Under the pieces are notes generated by a model. The model saw only the letters and a list, made by a program, of their open reading frames with translations, had not been told where the DNA came from and made no database searches. The position numbers were made by a program, and so were the translations under genes. This document shows positions 1 through 7,788 of a DNA stretch of 64,000 nt, piece by piece (within the stretch, counting starts at the first letter, position 1; every line of letters starts with the position of its first letter). Where the stretch lies: assembly GCF_900128975.1 (NCBI RefSeq), contig NZ_FQVC01000013.1:1-64000 (forward strand), in the 5' to 3' direction. Origin of the DNA: Devosia limi DSM 17137. GTDB taxonomy: Bacteria; Pseudomonadota; Alphaproteobacteria; Rhizobiales; Devosiaceae.

Positions 1-348
1 CCCACCGGCATTCCCCGCACCGACCGTTCGTCGCGACCGCGCAGTAGAAGTGCGGGAATGGGGGTGAGTATGCGGGAGGTGTGGTGGGAGGGGGATAAGT
101 TTTGTGTTTGTCCTGTTCTGCCAACCCTCACCGGGCTGCATGGATGGGGAGATGGAACTGCAGCACCCCCACCCTGACCCTCCCCCTCGAGGGGGAGGGG
201 ACGCAGACTGCGGGGGCGGTTTTGGGGGGCGATGACGCCGCAACACACTCGGCGTCACCCCGGCGAAAGCCGGGGGCCAGTTTGGGTGCAGTTAGGAAAC
301 TGGATCCCGGCTTTCGCCGGGATGACGGCGGTGGGTGGGCGAAGTGAA
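1..348. other. Non-coding left edge, no gene seen
   Basis: I find no convincing coding sequence here. The short open frames read through repeats and have no family signature. The stretch holds a perfect 22-bp palindrome at 178-199 (C-rich arm, CTCGAG centre, G-rich arm) and the inverted repeat listed at 254-326. Any terminator for the minus-strand gene that ends at 349 would lie here, and the 254-326 hairpin could serve as one. Confidence 0.6.
254..326. repeat. Inverted repeat pair, GTCACCCCGGCGAAAGCCGGG type
   Basis: GTCACCCCGGCGAAAGCC at 254-271 is matched by GGCTTTCGCCGGGATGAC at 309-326, about 37 bases apart. Each arm is itself nearly self-complementary. It is a close relative of the repeats at 2429, 13387, 13565, 13681, 13857 and 36409, so it is one member of a dispersed intergenic family. 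It sits just downstream of the stop of the minus-strand gene. Confidence 0.8.
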
Positions 349-2358
349 CTAGCCGTTTTCAAGCCGCTTCACATCCTCGGGGCTCAGCTGGATGTCGAAC
401 GCTTTGATGCTGTCGTCCAGTTCCTGCAGGGTGCGGGGGCCGATGAGGGGGACGACGGGGAAGGGCTGGGCCAGGACATAAGCGAGAGCGACATGGATCG
501 GGCTCTTGCCGAGTTTTTTGGCCAGTTCGATGGCGCGGTCGCGGCGGCCGAAATTGGCTTCGGAATACCAGACGCGCACCAGTTCCTCATTGTCGCGCTT
601 GTCGCGGCCGGCCCGGTCGGTGAAGAAGCCGCGGCCCTGGCTGGACCATGCAAAGTTCGGAATCTGGCGGGCCTCGAACCATTCCTTCCACTCTTTGTCC
701 GAGGAGGAAACGCAGCCATCCCAGATCACGTCCTGCATTTCTGCGAGGGCGAAATTGTTGGAGAGGGCGCCGGGCTTCTGCTTGCCGGTGCGTTCGGCAT
801 AGGCGATGGCCTCGTCCATGCGCTCGCGCGTCCAGTTGGAGCCGCCAAACGGTCCGCGAATGCGGCCCTTCTTGACCTCGGCATCCATGGCGTCGACGAA
901 TTCACCCACCGGTACATCGAGATTGTCGCGGTGCATGAAATAGACGTCGACATAATCGGTCTGCAGGCGATCCAGCGACTGGGTCAACTGCTTGGCGATC
1001 ATGTCGGGATAGCAGAGCGGGCTATGCGCCCCCTTGCCGATCAGCACCGATTGCTCGCGGGTGCCGCGATTGCGGTGCCATTCGCCGAACAGCTTTTCGG
1101 TATAGCCGGCGCCATAGACATAGGCGGTGTCGAACAGATTGCCGCCGGCTTCGAAATAGGCGTCGAGCAGGATGGCGCCGCTGGAGAAGGTGCGGAAATC
1201 CTCGAAGCCCAGGGCGGCGACGGAGGTCTTCTGGGTGATGCCGGGGATCTGTTTTTTCGGGATGGCAGTGCCATTGGGACCGAGCTTGCGGCCGGACAGG
1301 GTATTGACCCGATTGGCTGAGGTTTCGACGCTGAAGGTGATCCCGGCATCGGCGCGCCACTTGTCGAGCACGCGGGCATTGCCGATGCTGTCGGCCCAGC
1401 TCATGCCCGGTGCCGCCAGTTCCTGGCGCTTGGCGAAGATGGCTTCGGCGGCCGCGTCGACCTCGAAGGAATAGACGTGACGCTCCTCGTTGACGCTGAT
1501 GGTCTCGGTCACGCCGTTCCTGATCACGTCGATCTTGCCCAGGCCCTTGGTGCGGTCGCCGCCGGCGAACCAGAAGTCCGGCACTTCGATGCGGCCTTCC
1601 GAGCCGTGGATGCGCAGCACATTGTCGAGATTGATCATCACGGCGCAGGACACCTGGGCGACGATGCCATTCTCGAAGGTGAGGACGGCAGCAGCCCAGT
1701 CATCGGTGCCTTCGGCATTGAGCTTGGCGGTGCCGGCGACCTTGATCGGATCGGCGAAGGGCTTGCCGATGGCGGTGCCGGCGATGAAGCGGGCCATCGA
1801 GACGGGATAGCCGCCGACGTCGAGAATGCCGCCACCGGCCAGCGCCGAGGCGAACAGGCGATGCTGCGGCTGGAACTTGCCCATGGAGAAACCGAAGCTC
1901 GACTGGATCATGCGGACTTCGCCGATGGCGCCGGAGCGAACCAGTTCAGCGATCTTGGCTGCCTGCGGGTGCAGGCGATACATGAAGGCCTCGCCGGCAA
2001 AGGTGCCGGCCTTGCGATGGGCGTGGAACACGGCATCGATCTCGAAGGCCGACAGCGCCAGCGGCTTTTCGACCAGCACATGCTTGCCCGCCTCGGCGGC
2101 CTTGATCGCCCATTCGGCATGGTAGGGATGGGGCAGGGCGATATAGACGGCATCGACTTCGGGATCGGCGAGCAGCGCCTCATAGCCCTGCACGACGCGG
2201 GCGCCGGGGAAGTCGGTGGACAGACCCGGCTTGTTGGGATCGCGGGTGGCGATGGCGACTAGCGTGCCGTGCTTTGAATTGGCAACGCCGCCCTGGAAGG
2301 CCTTGGCAATGCTGCCCGGCCCGATAATGCCCCAGCGGATTTTGGTGGAAGTCGACAT
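349..2358 (-). CDS. Gfo/Idh/MocA oxidoreductase fused to aldo/keto reductase
   Basis: A 669-residue protein with two enzyme domains. Residues about 1-340 are a Gfo/Idh/MocA NAD(P)-dependent sugar dehydrogenase: an N-terminal Rossmann loop (GIIGPGSIA) and the EKPLAL motif with its catalytic lysine. Residues about 365-669 are an aldo/keto reductase with the expected tetrad: Asp and Tyr in FDTAYVYG, Lys in LIGKGAHSP, His in YFMHRDN. The ATG at 2358 is preceded by GAGGAAC; the frame stays open upstream only by reading through the 2429-2497 repeat. It is the last gene of the ABC importer cluster, so it probably acts on the imported sugar in the cytoplasm. Fusing two pyridine-nucleotide oxidoreductases suggests oxidation at one site and reduction at the other, but that is inference. 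Confidence 0.85.
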   Translation of the reverse strand: MSTSTKIRWGIIGPGSIAKAFQGGVANSKHGTLVAIATRDPNKPGLSTDFPGARVVQGYEALLADPEVDAVYIALPHPYHAEWAIKAAEAGKHVLVEKPLALSAFEIDAVFHAHRKAGTFAGEAFMYRLHPQAAKIAELVRSGAIGEVRMIQSSFGFSMGKFQPQHRLFASALAGGGILDVGGYPVSMARFIAGTAIGKPFADPIKVAGTAKLNAEGTDDWAAAVLTFENGIVAQVSCAVMINLDNVLRIHGSEGRIEVPDFWFAGGDRTKGLGKIDVIRNGVTETISVNEERHVYSFEVDAAAEAIFAKRQELAAPGMSWADSIGNARVLDKWRADAGITFSVETSANRVNTLSGRKLGPNGTAIPKKQIPGITQKTSVAALGFEDFRTFSSGAILLDAYFEAGGNLFDTAYVYGAGYTEKLFGEWHRNRGTREQSVLIGKGAHSPLCYPDMIAKQLTQSLDRLQTDYVDVYFMHRDNLDVPVGEFVDAMDAEVKKGRIRGPFGGSNWTRERMDEAIAYAERTGKQKPGALSNNFALAEMQDVIWDGCVSSSDKEWKEWFEARQIPNFAWSSQGRGFFTDRAGRDKRDNEELVRVWYSEANFGRRDRAIELAKKLGKSPIHVALAYVLAQPFPVVPLIGPRTLQELDDSIKAFDIQLSPEDVKRLENG

Positions 2359-2428
2359 TGTCAGTGTTCCTCTAGTCGGACGGACCTTGTGGCCCGGGTC
2401 GTCATTGACCGTGTTTATGGTTCGCCGG

Positions 2429-2497
2429 GTCATCCCCGCGCAGGCGGGGATCCATTCTGGTCCCCGAAGAGTGGATTCCCGCCTGCGCGGGAATGAC
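2429..2497. repeat. Inverted repeat pair, GGATTCCCGCCTGCGCGGGAATGAC family
   Basis: A GTCATCCCCGCGCAGGCGGGG arm at 2429-2449 faces a CCCGCCTGCGCGGGAATGAC arm ending at 2497. It lies in the 154-base gap between the ABC ATPase gene and the fusion gene on the minus strand, so the transcript would carry a large hairpin here. It may dampen or end read-through into the fusion gene. Confidence 0.85.
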
Positions 2498-2512
2498 GCT
2501 GTGGTTGTTTCG

Positions 2513-3592
2513 CTACCGGATCCGCTTCCCGGCACTGTCGAACAGGTAGGCCTGCGCGGCGGCGATGGAGACCGAGATCTGGTCGACGCCGATTTCGTGG
2601 CGGGACTCCTCGCGCTCGATCACCAGCGCTTCGCCGCCGGCATTGGCATAGACATAGCTTGTCGATCCCAGATGCTCGGCGACATCGACGCGTAGGGAGA
2701 TGTCGCTATCGCCGGCACCGGGTTCACCGAAGTGCTCAGCCCGCACGCCGAGCGCGACGGCTTCGCCCATGGCGCCACCGCTGACCGGCAGGGTGAGCCG
2801 GGTACCCTTGTGGTTGGTGAGCTCGACGGTGACGCCGTTTGCGGCTTTTTCGACGATGGTGCCCGCCAGGAAGTTCATCTTGGGCGAGCCGATGAAGCCG
2901 GCGACGAACTGGTTGGCCGGATCGTCATAGAGATCGAGCGGACTGCCGACCTGTTCGATGATCCCGTCGCGCAGCACGACGATGGTATCGGCCAGGGTCA
3001 TGGCTTCGACCTGATCGTGGGTCACGTAGATGATGGTGGTCTGCAATTCCTTGTGCAGGCGCGCGATTTCGATGCGCATATGCACACGCAGTTCGGCATC
3101 GAGGTTCGATAGCGGTTCGTCGAACAGGAACACCTGCGGGTTGCGCACGATGGCGCGGCCGATGGCGACACGCTGGCGCTGGCCGCCGGAGAGTTGCTTG
3201 GGATAGCGATCGAGGAGGGGTTCGAGCGCCAGCACGCGGGCGGCATCGCCCACCTGGCGGGCGATCTGGTCCTTGGCGACCCCGGCAAAGCGCAGGGCAA
3301 AGCCCATATTCTCGCGCACCGTCATATGCGGGTAGAGCGCATAGGTCTGGAACACCATGGCGATGCCGCGCTTACTCGGATCGACGTCGTTCATCCGCTC
3401 GCCGCCGATTTCGAGATCGCCGGCGGTGATGTGTTCAAGCCCGGCAATCATCCGCAACAGGGTGGACTTGCCGCAACCGGAGGGACCGACAAAGACGACG
3501 AACTGCTTGCTGGGTACATCGAGATCGACGCCCTTGATGACCTCATGGGCCCCATAGGCTTTGCGCACGCCCCGAAGTTTTACGCTGCTCAT
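2513..3592 (-). CDS. Sugar ABC transporter ATP-binding protein (MalK/UgpC type)
   Basis: The 359-residue ATPase of a carbohydrate importer, bound to the cytoplasmic face of the two permeases encoded just upstream. Visible motifs in order: Walker [10 protein letters not shown] near residue 37, Q-loop at FQTYALYP, signature LSGGQRQR, Walker [13 protein letters not shown] and switch His in YVTHDQ. The C-terminal third is the TOBE/MalK regulatory extension expected of this subfamily. The family's usual length is about 360 residues. It follows the permease gene at 3605 by 12 bases, so it shares the operon. Confidence 0.95.
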   Translation of the reverse strand: MSSVKLRGVRKAYGAHEVIKGVDLDVPSKQFVVFVGPSGCGKSTLLRMIAGLEHITAGDLEIGGERMNDVDPSKRGIAMVFQTYALYPHMTVRENMGFALRFAGVAKDQIARQVGDAARVLALEPLLDRYPKQLSGGQRQRVAIGRAIVRNPQVFLFDEPLSNLDAELRVHMRIEIARLHKELQTTIIYVTHDQVEAMTLADTIVVLRDGIIEQVGSPLDLYDDPANQFVAGFIGSPKMNFLAGTIVEKAANGVTVELTNHKGTRLTLPVSGGAMGEAVALGVRAEHFGEPGAGDSDISLRVDVAEHLGSTSYVYANAGGEALVIEREESRHEIGVDQISVSIAAAQAYLFDSAGKRIR

Positions 3593-3604
3593 GGCAATTG
3601 CACC

Positions 3605-4492
3605 TTATTTGACCGCGCCCAGCATGCCTTCGACGAAGCGACGCTGGAGCAGGAAGAAAATGATGAGGGTGGGCAGGGTGGCGAGAACCGTGCCGAACAG
3701 GATCATGCCGTAATCGGGCGTATAGGCCGAGGTCAGCGCCGAAACGATCAAGGTGATGGTCTTGTTCTCGGCGGTCTGCAGCACGATCAGCGGCCACAGG
3801 TAATTGTTCCAGTTGGCCATGAAGATGATGATCGTGGCGGCCGCATAGGTCGAGCGCATCACCGGCAGATAGACATAGAGGAAGATCTGCCACTCCTTGA
3901 GTCCATCGATCTTGGCGGCGTCGCGCAATTCGCTGGGGAAGGCCTTGGTGGCCTGGCGGAAGTAGAAGATGATGAAGATCGAGGCGACGGTGGGCAGGAT
4001 TACCGCGACATAGGTGTTCACCAGCTTGGCCTGCGCGAACATCACGAAGAGCGGCACCATCAGCGCCGCGAACGGGATGGAGAGCAGGAGCAGCAGCAGC
4101 GCGAAAATGCGCTCGCGCACCTTGGAGCGGAACATCTCGAAACTGTAACCGGCCAGCGACGAGATCGCGAGGGTCAGCACCGTGCCGACAATGGCAATGA
4201 CGGCCGAGTTCCAGAATACGCGCAGCGCATCGACCTGGGTGAAGAAGGTGGCCGCATTATCGAAGAAGGCAGAGCCGAAGCTCGCCTTGCCCCGGATGAT
4301 ATCGGCGGAGGTATTGGTCGTGCCCACGATCATCCAGAAGAACGGGAAGACCGAAACGAACGCGGCAATCGAGAGCAGCACATAGACCAGCGCGCGGCGG
4401 AGCATGGCGAAGGGATTGCCCGAGCGTCTGGTGCCCGCCTGAGCGGAGGCCGCCGCGCCGGCATCGGTTGTGGTCATCGGAGTGGCAGTCAT
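3605..4492 (-). CDS. Carbohydrate ABC transporter permease (MalG type)
   Basis: A 295-residue inner-membrane permease with six predicted membrane spans. The cytoplasmic EAA loop near residues 190-210 reads ELRDAAKIDGLKEWQIF, the contact with the ATPase. The N-terminal 25 residues are Ala/Thr-rich and cytoplasmic. Its ATG overlaps the stop of the upstream permease gene by 4 bases, pointing to translational coupling. It partners with the gene at 4489 to form the heterodimeric channel. The substrate cannot be read from the sequence. Confidence 0.95.
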   Translation of the reverse strand: MTATPMTTTDAGAAASAQAGTRRSGNPFAMLRRALVYVLLSIAAFVSVFPFFWMIVGTTNTSADIIRGKASFGSAFFDNAATFFTQVDALRVFWNSAVIAIVGTVLTLAISSLAGYSFEMFRSKVRERIFALLLLLLSIPFAALMVPLFVMFAQAKLVNTYVAVILPTVASIFIIFYFRQATKAFPSELRDAAKIDGLKEWQIFLYVYLPVMRSTYAAATIIIFMANWNNYLWPLIVLQTAENKTITLIVSALTSAYTPDYGMILFGTVLATLPTLIIFFLLQRRFVEGMLGAVK

Positions 4493-5376
4493 GCGGACCT
4501 CCGATCACGCGCGATCAGGAACTGGATGAAGCTCAGAATGCCCACCAGCACCACGATCACCCAGGAGACGGTGGCCGAATAGCCAAAGCTGGGCATGAAC
4601 TTGAAGGTGAGGTTGTAGATGTAGAGCGACAGGGTCAGCGTGGCGTCGGACGGGCCGCCCTGCGTGATGTTCTGCACTTCATCGAATAGCTGCAGCGTGC
4701 CGATAGTAGAGATCACCGTGGTGAACAGGATCACCGGCTTCAGCATCGGTATCGTGAGGTAGCGGAAGCGGGCCCAGGCCGGCACACCGTCAATCCGGGC
4801 GGCCTCATAGATCGAGCGGTCGATATTCTGCAACGCCGCCAGGTAGAAGATCATGTTGTAGCCGGTCCAGCGCCAGGTAATGGCGATGATGATCAGGATC
4901 TTGGCCCAGAACGGATCGGTCAGCCATGGGATGGGGCCATCCGTCAGGTGCAGCGTCATCAGCGCGTTCTTGACCACGCCATTGGTGGCGAACATCGACT
5001 TGAAGAGGGTGGAATAGGCGATCAGCGAGGTGACGCAGGGCAGGAAGATCGCCGTGCGGAACAGGCCGCGAAACCGCAGGGTGCTGTCGTTCAGCGCCAC
5101 CGCGAACAGCAGAGCCAGCCCGATCATGATCGGGACCTGCACGATGAAGAAGATGAAGGTATTGCCCAGGGCGCGCTGGAACACCGCGTCCTTGGTAAGG
5201 CGTTCGATATTGGCGAGGCCGCCAAAGCTCAGGTTCATGCCCTTGCCGACCTGGAAGCTCATCCAGAGCGACCAGACGATCGGGTAGATCATGAAAAGTC
5301 CGAGCAGGATCAGGGCAGGGGCAATGAAGGCCCAGCCGGTAATGTGCTCCCTGCGATCAAGTCGCGCCTGTGGCAA
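4489..5376 (-). CDS. Sugar ABC transporter permease (MalF type)
   Basis: A 295-residue inner-membrane permease with about six spans. The EAA loop reads YEAARIDGVPAWARF, typical of MalF/UgpA-type subunits. It lacks the large periplasmic insertion of enteric MalF, as usual for alphaproteobacterial sugar importers. It lies 106 bases downstream of the binding-protein gene, with a strong hairpin in the gap, and overlaps the next permease gene by 4 bases. Confidence 0.95.
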   Translation of the reverse strand: MPQARLDRREHITGWAFIAPALILLGLFMIYPIVWSLWMSFQVGKGMNLSFGGLANIERLTKDAVFQRALGNTFIFFIVQVPIMIGLALLFAVALNDSTLRFRGLFRTAIFLPCVTSLIAYSTLFKSMFATNGVVKNALMTLHLTDGPIPWLTDPFWAKILIIIAITWRWTGYNMIFYLAALQNIDRSIYEAARIDGVPAWARFRYLTIPMLKPVILFTTVISTIGTLQLFDEVQNITQGGPSDATLTLSLYIYNLTFKFMPSFGYSATVSWVIVVLVGILSFIQFLIARDRRSA

Positions 5377-5420
5377 TTGTCACCCTCCCCGGTGCTGCAA
5401 CGTCATCACGGCCATTGGGC

Positions 5421-5446
5421 GCCGGGTGCCGTTGAAGGCACCCGGC
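5421..5446 (-). promoter_or_regulatory. Hairpin between binding-protein and permease genes
   Basis: GCCGGGTGCC and GGCACCCGGC form a perfect 10-bp stem with a 6-base loop in the gap after the binding-protein gene. No T-run follows, so it is more likely an mRNA stabiliser or partial terminator that raises binding-protein output over permease than a full terminator. Confidence 0.7.
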
Positions 5447-5482
5447 CGGGAAACGGGGCGAGACCCGCTTCCGCCCCGCAGA

Positions 5483-6757
5483 TTATTGCATCTGCTGACT
5501 GGCCTGATCGTTGATCGCCTGCAGCGCCGCAGTCACGTCGCCGCCCTGGATGATGCCCGGGAGCTGAGCCTTGACGGCGTCATCCACCTCGGCGGTGAAG
5601 GTGCCGTAGTCGACGCTGGGGATCTGGCTGAGCCATGTGGAGAAGTCCTGCCAGACCGGCTGGCCCGAGAAGAACGCGTCCGAGGCCTTGTAGGCTTCGC
5701 CATCGCGAGCGGCGAGGAGCGAGCCGACAGCACCCTGGTTGACCAGGATCTGCTGATAGAAATCGACATCCGAACCCCAGACGGTCTTGAGGAAGTCGAT
5801 GGCTTCTTCCTTGTTGTCGGAGGATGCCAGCACGTACCAGCTGGAGCCGCCCTGGTTGGAGGCGTTTACCGAGCCTTCGATATCGAGGCGCGGAACCGGG
5901 GCGACGCCCCACAGGCCGGACTGATCGGCATTGGCCTTGATCGTGCCGGTGATCCAGACGCCGACCGGAACCATTGCGGTGTTCCCCGAGGTGAACGAGC
6001 CGGTATATTCGGCCCAGCTCGATACCGGATTGACCAGATCGGCCTGGTAGAACTTGGCGTAGGTTTCCAGCGCCTTCTTGAGCGGGGCGTTGTCGATGAT
6101 GTCGAGGCTCCCGTCCTCGGCGAAATACCACTTGCCGGCCGACTGGATCATCATGCGGATGACGCCGGTATCGTTGAGATCGAGATCGAGCAGCTTGTGG
6201 CCGGTCTTTTCCTTCACGGTGGTGCCGATTTCCACCAGGCGGTCCCAGGTGATGTCCTTGAGGTCATCGGCGGTGAAGCCGGCTTGCTCGAGATAATCGG
6301 AGCGATAGAACAGGCCGGTCACGCCGGAATCGAAGGGCAGCGAATAGGATTTGCCGTCGAGGGTGGCGGCGGCGACCTTGTACTGGGCAAAGACCGACAT
6401 ATCGATCGTATCGGACAGCGGCTCGAACGCGCCGGGGAACGACTGCAGGTATTTTTGCGCCACGTCATCCTGGATCAGCACGATATCGGGCAGGCCATCG
6501 GTGCTGCCGGCCAGCAGCTGGGTCTGCAGCTTGGCGCGGATATCGTCCTGGCTGGCCGAGTCATCGATGATGATGTTGGCACCGGGATTGATCGCGGTGT
6601 AGCGGGCGGCAGCCTCCGTCATGGTGGCGCCATTGAAGTTGGGATCCCAGGCCCAAACGGTGACGTCGCCAGCCATGGCGGAGGCCACGCTGAGAAAGCT
6701 AACGCCGGTCAAGGCCAGGCCGAGCGCGCGCACACGGCGCGAAACTATGCGGTTCAT
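5483..6757 (-). CDS. Sugar ABC transporter substrate-binding protein (family 1)
   Basis: A 424-residue periplasmic extracellular solute-binding protein. It starts with a Sec signal peptide (positive MNRIVSRRVR, hydrophobic core, likely cleavage after ASAMA near residue 29). The mature protein begins with the GDVTVWAWDPN strand typical of family 1 sugar-binding proteins. The ATG at 6757 is preceded by a purine-rich AGGGAGGA. It is the first gene of a minus-strand operon running to the oxidoreductase fusion. The divergent AraC gene shares its upstream region. Confidence 0.92.
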   Translation of the reverse strand: MNRIVSRRVRALGLALTGVSFLSVASAMAGDVTVWAWDPNFNGATMTEAAARYTAINPGANIIIDDSASQDDIRAKLQTQLLAGSTDGLPDIVLIQDDVAQKYLQSFPGAFEPLSDTIDMSVFAQYKVAAATLDGKSYSLPFDSGVTGLFYRSDYLEQAGFTADDLKDITWDRLVEIGTTVKEKTGHKLLDLDLNDTGVIRMMIQSAGKWYFAEDGSLDIIDNAPLKKALETYAKFYQADLVNPVSSWAEYTGSFTSGNTAMVPVGVWITGTIKANADQSGLWGVAPVPRLDIEGSVNASNQGGSSWYVLASSDNKEEAIDFLKTVWGSDVDFYQQILVNQGAVGSLLAARDGEAYKASDAFFSGQPVWQDFSTWLSQIPSVDYGTFTAEVDDAVKAQLPGIIQGGDVTAALQAINDQASQQMQ

Positions 6758-6862
6758 ATAGTCCTCCCTTTTTCATTTGCTCTTATGTTGAGCGCTTCCT
6801 AAGCTATCTGACAGGCACATGGCGTCCCTCTCAACCGGTATGCGGAGTTGGCGGAAAGTAAG

Positions 6863-7777
6863 ATGGCAAAAAGCGCATATTACGAGCCCGGCACCAACGG
6901 GGTAGAGCGCCTGCCGACTGCGATGACCATGTTCCACGCCTCGCCGCTGCTGATGCGCTCGCCGCACTGGCATGCACAGGTTGAAGTCAATTTTATTGTC
7001 CGGGGCTGGGCTCACTACAAGATGAGCGGCCATGAGGTGAAGTTTCGTCAGGGCGAACTCGCCATGTTCTGGGGTGGACTGCCCCATTATCTCGATGATG
7101 CATCCGAAGACCTGATCTATGCTGGCGGACATCTGCCATTGGTCCATTTCTTCCGGCTGCGCCTGCCGACCGACGTACAGTCGCGGCTGATGCAGGGGGC
7201 GACCCTGGTAACCAGCGACACCGATGCGGCTGATCCGGTCAATTTTGCCCGCTGGAACCAATATGCGCGCTCGGGCGACCCGATGAGGGCCGGCGTCGCG
7301 GTCAACGAACTGCTGCTGCGCATCGAGCGGATCCGCTTCGGCGCCTATTCATTGCTGTCGGGGGACAGCGCCAGCTCAGGCGCTCCCGGGATGGACCATC
7401 AAACCTCGCCCATCGTGGTGCGGATCTGCGACTATATCGCCGACAATTTCCGCGAGGACATCGATTCCGCCGATATTGCCTGCGCCGCCGACATCCATCC
7501 GAAATACGCGATGAACGTGTTCAAGAAATCCACCGGGATGACGATCAATGAATATGTCAACCTGCTGCGGCTGAGCTACGCGCAGGCCTTGCTGATGCTC
7601 GATGATGCCAATGTGCTGCATGTGGCGATGGAAAGTGGCTTCGGCTCGCTCAGCGCCTTCAACAAGTCGTTTCGTAAGATTGCCGGCATGTCGCCCAGCG
7701 ACTTCCGTCGCGATGTGCGCGGGCATCCCAGCATGACCGGCAATGAGCGAGCGCCTCGGGAATTGAGCCACCAATAG
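6863..7777 (+). CDS. AraC family transcriptional regulator
   Basis: A 304-residue regulator. An N-terminal cupin-like sensing domain (HWHAQVEVNFIVRGWAHY near residues 35-55) is followed by two helix-turn-helix motifs in the last 100 residues, ending in the AraC signature around GFGSLSAFNKSFRKIAGMSP. I chose the ATG at 6863, with GGAAAG upstream; an in-frame TTG at 6848 would add five residues. It is divergent from the sugar-binding-protein gene (105 bases apart), so it most likely controls that importer in response to the imported sugar. The cyclase gene follows 11 bases later. Confidence 0.9.
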   Translation: MAKSAYYEPGTNGVERLPTAMTMFHASPLLMRSPHWHAQVEVNFIVRGWAHYKMSGHEVKFRQGELAMFWGGLPHYLDDASEDLIYAGGHLPLVHFFRLRLPTDVQSRLMQGATLVTSDTDAADPVNFARWNQYARSGDPMRAGVAVNELLLRIERIRFGAYSLLSGDSASSGAPGMDHQTSPIVVRICDYIADNFREDIDSADIACAADIHPKYAMNVFKKSTGMTINEYVNLLRLSYAQALLMLDDANVLHVAMESGFGSLSAFNKSFRKIAGMSPSDFRRDVRGHPSMTGNERAPRELSHQ

Positions 7778-7788
7778 GGGGCCAGCGG

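Noticed and set aside
102..1320. Plus-strand open frames at the left edge
   Set aside because: They are antisense to the aldo/keto reductase part of the fusion gene or read through inverted repeats, and have no family features.
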